From: a bacterium | GTDB lineage: Bacteria; UBP18; UBA7526 | Direction of reading: 5' to 3' | Length of the DNA stretch: 14,524 nucleotides | Assembly: GCA_030616365.1 (NCBI GenBank) | Contig: JAUWXM010000022.1 | Span: 1 to 14,524 of the forward strand | Part shown: piece by piece, positions 5,865 through 11,843 of the stretch | Numbering within the stretch: the stretch's first letter is position 1 | How the letters are laid out: each line of letters starts with the position of its first letter | The notes under the pieces: model-generated | What the model was told of the DNA's origin: nothing | Database searches by the model: none | What the model saw: the letters and a program-made list of their open reading frames with translations, nothing else | Program-made: the position numbers and the translations under genes

Positions 5865-7844
5865 ATGCCCAGGTTCAAGTTAGTATCCGATTACAAACCA
5901 ACGGGGGATCAGCCCCAGGCGATCCGGACCCTAAATAGGGGTCTTGATAAGGGGATGAAGCATCAAACCCTCTTGGGGGTAACTGGTTCGGGAAAGACAT
6001 TCGCCATGGCGAATGCTATTGCCCATATCCAGAAACCCACCCTTGTTATCTCTCATAATAAGACCTTGGCCGCCCAGCTATATTCTGAGTTCCGGGGTTT
6101 CTTTCCTGAGAATGCGGTGGAGTATTTTGTCTCCTACTATGATTACTATCAGCCAGAGGCCTACCTCCCTCAGACAGATACCTATATTGAGAAGGATAGT
6201 TCTATAAATGATGAGATCGACAGATTGAGACTGAAGGCTACCAGTTCCCTTATGTCCCGGGATGACGTGGTCATCGTGGCCAGCGTCTCCTGCATCTATG
6301 GATTGGGCTCTCCCGATGAATATCAGGAGTTACTGGTCTTCTTAGAGAAGGGTGAGGAGATAACCAGGAAGGAGATACTGAGGAGATTGGTAAGCATCCA
6401 GTATGAGAGGAATGACATCGACTTTGCTCGGGGAAGGTTTAGGGTTAGGGGAGACACCATAGAGATATTCCCTGCTTATGAGGAGAGTGCCTATCGCATA
6501 GAGTTGTTCGGAGACGAGGTAGAGAAGATTACCCGGATAGATCCCTTGACTGGTAAGAAGATCGCTGACTGCAAGAAGGTCGTCGTCTATCCGGCAAAGC
6601 ACTTCGTCACCACCTCTTCCCGATTGGAGAGGGCCATGAAATCCATCGAAGAAGAACTAAAGAAAAGATTAGCAGAACTACATTCTCAGAATAAGCTGCT
6701 TGAGGCCCAGAGATTGGAGACCAGGACAAAGTATGACCTGGAGATGATGAGGGAGATCGGCTACTGCACGGGAATAGAGAATTATTCAAGGCACCTATCC
6801 GGTCGCCCAGCGGGGACGAGGCCCTGGTGCCTATTAGACTATTTCCCCGAGGACTTCTTATTAATCATCGATGAATCCCACCAGACCATACCCCAATTAA
6901 ACGGGATGTATAATGGAGATATCTCAAGGAAGAAGACCCTGGTGGAGCATGGCTTCCGACTCCCTAGTGCTTTAGACAATAGACCCCTGAAGTTCAAGGA
7001 GTTTGAGAGATTGATGCCCAAGACCATATATGTCTCGGCCACTCCTAGGCCATATGAGATAGAGAAAAGCGTTCAGATTGTGGAGCAGATCATAAGACCT
7101 ACCGGATTAATCGATCCCAAGATCTCTGTGAGGCCAACAGAGAATCAGGTAGACGATTTAATTGAGAAGATAAAAGAGAGAGTGGAGAATAAAGAGAGAG
7201 TCCTGGTAACTACCTTAACCAAGAGAATGGCAGAGGACCTGGCAGATTACTTGACTCAGATGGACCTAAAGGTTAGATATCTTCACTCTGAGATTAATAC
7301 CATAAAGAGGGTTGAGATATTGAGAGACTTAAGGGCCGGGGAGTTCGACTGTCTAGTAGGGATAAACCTCTTGAGAGAAGGATTGGACCTGCCGGAGGTC
7401 TCGTTGATCGCCATTCTGGATGCAGATAAGGAGGGTTTCCTGAGGAGCGAAACCTCATTAATCCAGGTCGCGGGTCGGGCAGCGAGGAATGTCAATGGAG
7501 AGGTCATTATGTATGCCGACCGGGTAACCGGCTCCATGAAGCAGGCCATAGATGAGACCAATAGAAGGAGAAGGATTCAATTAAGGTATAATAAAGAACA
7601 TCACATTACCCCCAAGACCATCCAGAAGTCCATCCAGGATATGTTGGGGGTCTCCAGTGAATCTAAGGAATATGTCTCCTCCATGTTAAGGGAGAGAGGA
7701 TACCAGTACCTGCCAGCGAGGAACATCCCCCGGGTAATCGCTGATCTCGAGAACCAGATGAAAGATGCTGCGGATAACTTAGAATTTGAGATTGCGGCCA
7801 TGCTCAGAGATGAAATTAAGAAACTAAAAGAAAAACTTTCTTGA
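5865..7844 (+). CDS. uvrB: UvrABC excision repair helicase subunit UvrB
   Basis: A 659-residue protein of normal family length and the damage-verifying ATPase of nucleotide excision repair; it is loaded by UvrA and recruits UvrC. Visible, numbered from this start: Walker A GVTGSGKT (38-45); the beta-hairpin region YYDYYQPEAYLPQTDTYIEK (about 91-110) that clamps DNA; the DESH box (336-339); VSATPRPYE (about 390-398); helicase motif VI QVAGRAARN (534-542); and a C-terminal UVR coiled-coil motif (about 624-656) that contacts UvrC. ATG 5865 is chosen because GAGG lies 6 nt upstream (5855-5858) and MPRFKLVSDYKPTGDQPQAI matches the normal N-terminus; an in-frame GTG at 5853 would place that site inside the gene. 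No repeat insertion is seen here, unlike valS. Confidence 0.97.
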   Translation: MPRFKLVSDYKPTGDQPQAIRTLNRGLDKGMKHQTLLGVTGSGKTFAMANAIAHIQKPTLVISHNKTLAAQLYSEFRGFFPENAVEYFVSYYDYYQPEAYLPQTDTYIEKDSSINDEIDRLRLKATSSLMSRDDVVIVASVSCIYGLGSPDEYQELLVFLEKGEEITRKEILRRLVSIQYERNDIDFARGRFRVRGDTIEIFPAYEESAYRIELFGDEVEKITRIDPLTGKKIADCKKVVVYPAKHFVTTSSRLERAMKSIEEELKKRLAELHSQNKLLEAQRLETRTKYDLEMMREIGYCTGIENYSRHLSGRPAGTRPWCLLDYFPEDFLLIIDESHQTIPQLNGMYNGDISRKKTLVEHGFRLPSALDNRPLKFKEFERLMPKTIYVSATPRPYEIEKSVQIVEQIIRPTGLIDPKISVRPTENQVDDLIEKIKERVENKERVLVTTLTKRMAEDLADYLTQMDLKVRYLHSEINTIKRVEILRDLRAGEFDCLVGINLLREGLDLPEVSLIAILDADKEGFLRSETSLIQVAGRAARNVNGEVIMYADRVTGSMKQAIDETNRRRRIQLRYNKEHHITPKTIQKSIQDMLGVSSESKEYVSSMLRERGYQYLPARNIPRVIADLENQMKDAADNLEFEIAAMLRDEIKKLKEKLS

Positions 7845-7873
7845 TTCTCCTTATAATTTTGAGGGTGATGTTC

Positions 7874-8024
7874 ATTAAACCATTCCCCGTAAAGTTGCTC
7901 CATAGCAATCTTATTTGGGAATGTATCGCAACAACGGGGCAGGCGCGCGCCATGCCGAAGGCAGGTCCACCTCTTGAGCCAGAGGCTCATCCGCCTCAGG
8001 CGGAGGCGGAAATTCGCAAGTGTT
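7874..8024 (+). repeat. Family C element interrupted by an internal insertion
   Basis: ATTAAACCATTC (7874-7885) and AATTCGCAAGTGTT (8011-8024) are the two ends of the element seen intact at 9246-9276, 9401-9431 and 9731-9761. Here they are about 125 nt apart. The intervening DNA includes an inverted repeat with arms CCCCGTAAAGTTGC (7885-7898) and GCAACAACGGGG (7928-7939), a GC-rich GGGGCAGGCGCGCGCC run, and the near-palindrome TCCGCCTCAGGCGGA (7990-8004). It forms the leader of the lipoprotein gene. Confidence 0.75.
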
Positions 8025-8038
8025 ACGAGGACAAAAGG

Positions 8039-9157
8039 ATGAAAAATTTTAGGGTTATAGTCTTGGTTATTTTATTACTTATCTTGACTTTAACTGGCTG
8101 TAAGAAAAAAGAGGAGGCGAAGATGACGAAGATGGTTGTGGAGTTTACTCATCGGGTTGGTGTTCACTGTGCCACCACTGCCTTTCGAAATGTATTGGAA
8201 TACGGAGGCCTTCCCTTGAGTGAAGATATGTGCTTTGGCCTGGGTTCTGGACTGGGTTTCACCTATTGGAAGGACAAGCGCATGCCTTTCCCCTTTGTCG
8301 GCGGTCGGACAAGAGACCTGGAAAAAGACCTCTGCCGGAATTTAGGGATAGAGATGAAGGTCTATGAGACGCGTAGCAAAAAGAAGGCCTATGCTACCTT
8401 GCGGGAGTTGATTCTCAAGAACCAGCCGGTAATTATTAATGTCGACCTCTACTATCTTCCTTATTTCTGGGGTGGTCAGGAACCACCACCCGGAGCCCAC
8501 TTCGGCGGCCACTTCATTGTGGTGGCGGGCATCGATGAAGAGAAGGGGATAGCCTATGTGGCGGATACCAATTTCTCCGGACTTCAGGAGATTAAACTAA
8601 GCGATTTAGAGGAAGCGCGGGACTCGAAGCACAAACCATTCCCTCCTTGCAATAGATGGTATATCCTTGAAGTCCCTAAAGAGATTACTCCCTTGAATAA
8701 AGCGATTCAAAAAGCACTGACCAAGAATTGTCAAGAGATGCAAAAACCTCCCATTAAGATTTTGGGTCTGAAGGGGATGAGATATTTTGCTCAAGATATT
8801 GTCAACTGGCCTCGAGAGATCGCTCCCTCTTCCTTAACTCCCGCCTTGCTTAATACTTACATCTATATGGAGGAGGGTGGGACCGGGGGTGGTCTATTCA
8901 GAAAAATCTATGCCCGATTCTTAAAAGAGGCAGGAGAGATATTAAAAGATGAAGCTCTGAAGGATTTATCTTTGGAGTATGAAGAGATTGCTAATTACTG
9001 GACTGATTTGGCCAAAATGTTTTTGGAGGCCTCAAAAACTAATAATAGAGAAGTCTTTACGGAGGTTCCACCAAAGATTCTAGAAATTACTACTTTAGAA
9101 GAAAAAGCCCTACTTCAACTTAACCAAATTTGCAATACATTAAAGGATAAACCCTGA
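8039..9157 (+). CDS. Lipoprotein with BtrH N-terminal-like (papain-fold) domain
   Basis: A 372-residue protein starting at ATG 8039: GAGG lies 8 nt upstream, and the first residues form a lipoprotein signal peptide, a basic MKNFR, a hydrophobic run and lipobox LTGC with C21 as the lipidated residue. The mature part resembles BtrH_N domains: VGVHCATTAFRNVL (41-54), GLGSGLGFTYW (67-77), HFGGHFIVVAG (154-164) and YVADTNFSG (173-181). This suggests a C44-H158-D176 triad of the C39-peptidase/acyltransferase type. BtrH itself is a cytoplasmic acyltransferase acting on an acyl-ACP substrate, so an exported, membrane-anchored relative probably has another substrate, perhaps a peptidase or amidase role. 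A helical C-terminal region (about 205-372) resembles the DUF4872-like partner region. The frame is open further upstream, but only through repeats. The function is unknown beyond the fold. Confidence 0.75.
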   Translation: MKNFRVIVLVILLLILTLTGCKKKEEAKMTKMVVEFTHRVGVHCATTAFRNVLEYGGLPLSEDMCFGLGSGLGFTYWKDKRMPFPFVGGRTRDLEKDLCRNLGIEMKVYETRSKKKAYATLRELILKNQPVIINVDLYYLPYFWGGQEPPPGAHFGGHFIVVAGIDEEKGIAYVADTNFSGLQEIKLSDLEEARDSKHKPFPPCNRWYILEVPKEITPLNKAIQKALTKNCQEMQKPPIKILGLKGMRYFAQDIVNWPREIAPSSLTPALLNTYIYMEEGGTGGGLFRKIYARFLKEAGEILKDEALKDLSLEYEEIANYWTDLAKMFLEASKTNNREVFTEVPPKILEITTLEEKALLQLNQICNTLKDKP

Positions 9158-9173
9158 TTTTTATAAACAAACC

Positions 9174-9201
9174 TTGACTTCTCCCTAACTTAAAGTATAA
9201 T
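9174..9201 (+). promoter_or_regulatory. Promoter P1 upstream of the ArsR gene
   Basis: TTGACT (9174-9179), a 16-nt spacer and a perfect TATAAT (9196-9201). It closely resembles P2, including the shared AACTT before the -10. It reads toward the ArsR-nadC-birA genes and would give a leader of about 250 nt. Confidence 0.7.
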
Positions 9202-9211
9202 GTTTACATTA

Positions 9212-9235
9212 GACGAGGCAAGCGAAGCGCGTCGT
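9212..9235 (+). repeat. Family B palindromic element, copy 2
   Basis: GACGAGGCAAG followed by CGAAGCGCGTCGT; the ends pair (GACGA/TCGT). It sits about 10 nt downstream of the P1 -10, at the place where the second promoter unit has none, so the insertion can be bounded by comparing the two units. Confidence 0.8.
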
Positions 9236-9276
9236 TATAATACTCGTTAAACCATTCGCGCGAATTCGCAAGTGTT
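9236..9276 (+). repeat. Family C element, copy in promoter unit 1
   Basis: TATAATACTCG, then TTAAACCATTCGCG and CGAATTCGCAAGTGTT. It contains the overlapping palindromes ATTCGCGCGAAT and GCGAATTCGC. It is identical to 9391-9431 over its full length. Confidence 0.9.
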
Positions 9277-9301
9277 GTGGAAAGAAACTTACAGAAAAAA
9301 G

Positions 9302-9320
9302 AGGTGAGTCGATCTCACCT
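9302..9320. promoter_or_regulatory. Perfect 7-bp inverted repeat, possible operator or hairpin
   Basis: AGGTGAG (9302-9308), TCGAT, then CTCACCT (9314-9320). It lies between P1 and P2, about 39 nt upstream of the P2 -35. The size and dyad symmetry would suit a small winged-helix regulator such as the ArsR-type protein encoded downstream, but a structural RNA hairpin is equally possible. Confidence 0.35.
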
Positions 9321-9358
9321 AGCCCGAGTCAAACCTGCCATATATTGAAGATCAAATC

Positions 9359-9386
9359 TTGACTTTCCCATAACTTGAGGTATAAT
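9359..9386 (+). promoter_or_regulatory. Promoter P2 for the ArsR-nadC-birA genes
   Basis: TTGACT (9359-9364), a 16-nt spacer and a perfect TATAAT (9381-9386), about 75 nt before the ArsR start codon. The leader would contain a complete family C element. It is the strongest candidate promoter for the downstream cofactor genes. Confidence 0.75.
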
Positions 9387-9390
9387 ATTT

Positions 9391-9431
9391 TATAATACTC
9401 GTTAAACCATTCGCGCGAATTCGCAAGTGTT
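9391..9431 (+). repeat. Family C element in the ArsR leader
   Basis: The same 41 nt as 9236-9276, ending about 20 nt before the AGGAG ribosome binding site of the ArsR-type gene. Confidence 0.9.
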
Positions 9432-9461
9432 AGAATAGAGAATGAGTGAAAGGAGTAGAAT

Positions 9462-9731
9462 ATGGAGTTGGTGGTTAAGGTATTTAAGGCTTTAGCCAAT
9501 CAGAAGCGTCTAAACATTCTGAGACTTCTTATGAGAGATGGAGAACTTCCGGTATCGATTATTGCTAAAAGATTGAGAATCTCCTTTACTAGTGCTTCAA
9601 AAAATTTGTTGAAACTGGAAAATGTGGGTTTAATAAAAAGGAGAGAAGATAGCATCTGGATATATTACGAGATTAATCGAAGTAAGGAATATCCTTATCG
9701 GGAACTCCTGTTCAAATTTGTCAAAAAGTGA
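9462..9731 (+). CDS. Small ArsR-type winged-helix regulator lacking cysteines
   Basis: An 89-residue protein with the ArsR-family layout: VFKALANQKRLNILRLL (about residues 7-23), the helix-turn-helix LPVSIIAKRLRISFTSASKNLLKLENVGLIKR (about 29-60, given only for location) and a beta wing with IWIYYEI. Members bind dyad operators as dimers. The usual metal-binding ELCVC box is replaced by ELPVS, and the protein has no cysteine at all, so classic thiol-based metal or arsenic sensing is excluded; the inducer is unknown. AGGAG (9451-9455) lies 6 nt before the ATG, and promoter P2 lies upstream. nadC follows after 43 nt, so autoregulation of a small cofactor operon is a reasonable inference, with the dyad at 9302-9320 as a candidate site. 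Confidence 0.85.
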   Translation: MELVVKVFKALANQKRLNILRLLMRDGELPVSIIAKRLRISFTSASKNLLKLENVGLIKRREDSIWIYYEINRSKEYPYRELLFKFVKK

Positions 9732-9761
9732 TTAAACCATTCGCGCGAATTCGCAAGTGTT
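9731..9761 (+). repeat. Family C element in the nadC leader
   Basis: ATTAAACCATTCGCG and CGAATTCGCAAGTGTT, beginning on the last base of the ArsR-gene stop codon and ending just before the nadC ribosome binding site. It fills nearly the whole intergenic space. Only the first base differs from the other intact copies, and the TATAATACTCG extension is absent. Confidence 0.9.
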
Positions 9762-9763
9762 GT

Positions 9764-9769
9764 GAGGAG
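9764..9769 (+). promoter_or_regulatory. nadC ribosome binding site
   Basis: GAGGAG lies 5 nt before ATG 9775, directly after the family C element. It is a strong site and fixes the start. Confidence 0.7.
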
Positions 9770-9774
9770 AAAAT

Positions 9775-10659
9775 ATGAAGTTAGATTTGGAGAAGGTTAG
9801 GCCTATTGTGAGGATGGCTCTGAAAGAGGATGTTGAGAAGGGAGATGTTACTACTCGGTTAACCATTCCTAAAGGGAGGAAGGCGAAAGGGGTCATCCGG
9901 GCTAAGGAGAAAGGAATCATTGCTGGATTGCCGGCAGCTGCATTGGCCTTCAAGACAGTAAATAAAAAAGTAATATTTAAAGTGAAAGTGAAAGAAGGAG
10001 AAAAGGTAAAGAAGGAGCAAGTGATTGCAGAAGTTACTGGTGATGCGAGGAGTATATTGACTGCAGAAAGGACGGCATTAAATTTTTTACAGAGACTATC
10101 CGGAATTGCCACCCTGACCAATCAATTTGTAAAAAAGGTAAAACCCTACAAAACTAAAATTTTTGATACTAGGAAGACTACTCCAGGTTTAAGGTACTTA
10201 GAGAAATATGCTGTGAGGTGTGGGGGAGGGTATAATCATCGGATGGGACTCTGGGAGATGGTTCTCATAAAGGATAATCATCTAAAAATAGTCCAAAGTC
10301 CAAAGTCCAAAGTCCAAAGTCTGAAAGAAATAGTGAAAGATATAAGGAAGAGAATACCAAAAGGGATGAAGATTGAAGTAGAAGCGAAGAATTTAAGAGA
10401 AGTAAAAGAAGCCGCAAAAGCAGGGGTAGACATTATAATGCTTGATAATATGGATTTAAAGACCATGAGAAGAGCAGTGAGACTAATAAAAGTCCAAGGT
10501 CCAAAGTCCAAAGTCGAAGTATCTGGGCAGGTAAGTCTGAAAAATGTGAGAAAAATTGCGAAGACAAGGGTAGACAGAATCTCTATCGGCGCCCTGACCC
10601 ATTCTGCCAAAGCCTTGGATATCAGTTTAGACATTGCAACCACAGAGGACACAGAATAG
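9775..10659 (+). CDS. nadC: Nicotinate-nucleotide pyrophosphorylase (carboxylating) with two in-frame repeat insertions
   Basis: Quinolinate phosphoribosyltransferase converts quinolinate and PRPP to nicotinate mononucleotide, CO2 and pyrophosphate in de novo NAD synthesis. The 294-residue sequence shows GDVTTRLTIP (23-32), ERTALNFLQRLSGIATLT (98-115), DTRKTTPGLR (131-140), HRMGLW (155-160), KDNH (166-169), EVEA (201-204), LDNMD (223-227) and SIGALTHSAKALDISL (260-275), so all known active-site segments are present. AGTCCAA arrays encode KIVQSPKSKVQSLK (about 171-184, just after KDNH) and KVQGPKSKVE (about 229-238). The last residues, ATTEDTE, and the stop codon are supplied by an ACAGAGGACAC-type repeat; close relatives would be expected to end near LDISL. 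The 27-nt gap to birA suggests an operon. Confidence 0.96.
   Translation: MKLDLEKVRPIVRMALKEDVEKGDVTTRLTIPKGRKAKGVIRAKEKGIIAGLPAAALAFKTVNKKVIFKVKVKEGEKVKKEQVIAEVTGDARSILTAERTALNFLQRLSGIATLTNQFVKKVKPYKTKIFDTRKTTPGLRYLEKYAVRCGGGYNHRMGLWEMVLIKDNHLKIVQSPKSKVQSLKEIVKDIRKRIPKGMKIEVEAKNLREVKEAAKAGVDIIMLDNMDLKTMRRAVRLIKVQGPKSKVEVSGQVSLKNVRKIAKTRVDRISIGALTHSAKALDISLDIATTEDTE
10290..10321 (+). repeat. (AGTCCAA)n array inside nadC, copy 1
   Basis: Four exact units plus AGTC encode VQSPKSKVQS, in the loop after the substrate-contacting KDNH motif. Confidence 0.9.
10491..10518 (+). repeat. (AGTCCAA)n array inside nadC, copy 2
   Basis: Units AGTCCAA, GGTCCAA, AGTCCAA and AGTCGAA encode KVQGPKSKVE, before the strand that carries SGQVSLKNVRKIA. 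It is more diverged than the first nadC array. Confidence 0.85.
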
Positions 10660-10680
10660 ACATAGAGGACACAGAGAAAC
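10639..10680 (+). repeat. ACAGAGGACAC-type repeat spanning the nadC stop codon
   Basis: ACCACAGAGGACACAGAAT and then ACATAGAGGACACAGAGAAA form about four imperfect units of CACAGAGGA. The nadC stop codon (TAG 10657-10659) lies inside, and the remaining bases form the leader of birA, which has no better ribosome binding site than the repeat's own purine-rich GAGG/AGAG stretches. Confidence 0.8.
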
Positions 10681-10686
10681 AAAAAT

Positions 10687-11709
10687 ATGAGGGAGAAGAC
10701 TTTAAATATTCTGCGAGACAGAAAAGAAGGATATGTTTCTGGGGAAGAGTTGAGCAAGGAATTAGGAATTTCGAGGACTGCTATCTGGAAACATATCCAG
10801 ACTCTAAAGGAAGAAGGCTATAAAATTGTTAGTCAAAAAAGATTGGGCTATTCCTTAGTTTCGGTTCCTGATCTTCTCTTGCCGTATGAAATAAAAAAGG
10901 GTTTAAAAGCTAAAATTTTAGGTAAGAAAATATATCACTTTAAGGAAATCGGCTCAACGAATAACTTTGCTATAGAGTTGGCACGGAAAGGGATAGAAGA
11001 AGGGGCAATAGTCATTGCCGAAACTCAGACTAAAGGAAAGGGACGCTTGGGAAGAGAATGGTCCTCGCCTTTCGGTGGATTGTGGATAGCAATAATCCTA
11101 AAGCCCAAGATTCTTCCTACCCAGGCACCAAGGATGACGATCATCGCTGCCTTGGGAGTAGCAAAGACCATAAGAAAACTTTACCACCTTGATGCTTTCA
11201 TAAAATGGCCAAACGATATTCTAATCCGGTCTCAACTTGGGACCATTCGCGCGAATGGGCGAATGAGAAAGAAAGAGTATAGGGTCTTTAAAAAGGTATG
11301 CGGGATATTGACTGAGATGGGGGCGGAACAGGATACGGTCAACTATGTAGTGATCGGAATCGGAGTAAATCTAAACATCGATATTAAGAAATTCCCCATG
11401 GAGTTTCGAAAAGATGCTACTTCAATAGAAAAAGAATTGGGTTGCAAGATTGATAGGGTAGAATTTACTAAAAGGATGCTCGAAGAAATAGAGGATTTTT
11501 ATCTTCTCTTTAAGAAGCGAGGCTTTACACCCATTTTAAAGGAATGGAAGAAAATCTCCGCCACATTAGGCAAGAGAATAAAGGCAGTCTCTGGGAGAAG
11601 AATTATAGAAGGAAAAGCAATAGATATCGACTCTGACGGTGCATTGATAATACAGACAAAAAAAACGAAACAAGAAAAAATCTTGGCCGGAGATGTAACT
11701 CTTGTATAA
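10687..11709 (+). CDS. birA: Bifunctional biotin-protein ligase / biotin operon repressor
   Basis: A 340-residue group II ligase that makes biotinyl-AMP and transfers biotin to carrier-protein lysines; the N-terminal winged helix usually represses biotin genes. Visible: HTH_11 domain (1-60, with GEELSKELGISRTAIWKHIQ), the catalytic start SIGSTNN-like IGSTNNFA (88-95), the biotinyl-AMP loop KGKGRLGREW (106-115), KWPND (163-167), GILTEM (196-201), GIGVNLNI (214-221) and a C-terminal SH3-like domain from about 292. Between KWPNDILI and KKVCGILTE, which are separated by only a few residues in relatives, about 20 extra residues (171-192) are present; part is encoded by a CCATTCGCGCGAATGG palindrome. 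It is probably active. The start lacks a clear ribosome binding site, so coupling to nadC is likely. No biotin genes are visible here to act as targets. Confidence 0.95.
   Translation: MREKTLNILRDRKEGYVSGEELSKELGISRTAIWKHIQTLKEEGYKIVSQKRLGYSLVSVPDLLLPYEIKKGLKAKILGKKIYHFKEIGSTNNFAIELARKGIEEGAIVIAETQTKGKGRLGREWSSPFGGLWIAIILKPKILPTQAPRMTIIAALGVAKTIRKLYHLDAFIKWPNDILIRSQLGTIRANGRMRKKEYRVFKKVCGILTEMGAEQDTVNYVVIGIGVNLNIDIKKFPMEFRKDATSIEKELGCKIDRVEFTKRMLEEIEDFYLLFKKRGFTPILKEWKKISATLGKRIKAVSGRRIIEGKAIDIDSDGALIIQTKKTKQEKILAGDVTLV
11243..11258. repeat. Perfect 16-nt palindrome inside birA, related to family C
   Basis: CCATTCGCGCGAATGG equals its own reverse complement. With the preceding A it shares 15 consecutive bases (ACCATTCGCGCGAAT) with the intact family C elements. 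It encodes about TIRANG within the extra loop after KWPND. Confidence 0.8.
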
Positions 11710-11733
11710 ACTAAATTCAGTTTTTTTATTTTT
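11708..11733 (+). terminator. Weak possible terminator after birA
   Basis: AAACTAAATTCAGTTT can form a short AT-rich stem (five pairs) and runs into a long T-tract (TTTTTTTATTTTTT). The stem is poor, so this may only be a T-rich spacer. It precedes a separate promoter for coaX. Confidence 0.3.
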
Positions 11734-11793
11734 TCTTGTTTCCAAGTTCTTAAGAATTCAAAAACAATAGAAAGGTTTCAGGTCTTTATTCAT

Positions 11794-11822
11794 TTGACAA
11801 AATGAAGGTTCTGTGGTAATTT
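11794..11822 (+). promoter_or_regulatory. Predicted promoter for coaX
   Basis: A perfect TTGACA (11794-11799), a 17-nt spacer and TAATTT (11817-11822, three of six). Transcription would begin near 11829, which places the AGGAG at 11832-11836 and ATG 11844 in a short leader and excludes the upstream ATG 11826. Confidence 0.5.
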
Positions 11823-11843
11823 ATTATGATTAGGAGAAAGACT

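Larger units (their letters stand above)
9158..9461. other. Regulatory gap with duplicated promoter-repeat units
   Basis: This 304-nt region holds two related units, each a TTGACT/TATAAT promoter followed by TATAATACTCG and a family C element (9174-9276 and 9359-9431). The first unit also carries a family B palindrome between the promoter and TATAATACTCG. A separate hairpin (9302-9320) lies between the units. No open reading frame with both a start and a ribosome binding site is convincing. Confidence 0.75.

Noticed and set aside
7852..7857. TATAAT just after uvrB as a promoter for the lipoprotein gene
   Set aside because: No -35 sequence is present at a usable distance, and TATAAT is common in AT-rich spacers.
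7841..8038. A 66-codon N-terminal extension of the lipoprotein gene
   Set aside because: It overlaps the uvrB end and runs through palindromic repeats. The signal peptide and GAGG site place the start at 8039.
9277..9348. A 23-codon frame starting at GTG 9277 between the two promoters
   Set aside because: It has no ribosome binding site and no recognisable sequence, and it overlaps the dyad at 9302-9320.
10290..10321. Short tandem units considered as a CRISPR array
   Set aside because: The units are 7 nt with no spacers, lie inside coding sequence, and no cas gene is nearby.
11826..11843. ATG 11826 as the coaX start
   Set aside because: It lies too close to the predicted -10 element and lacks a ribosome binding site, while ATG 11844 has AGGAG at good spacing and matches the family N-terminus.
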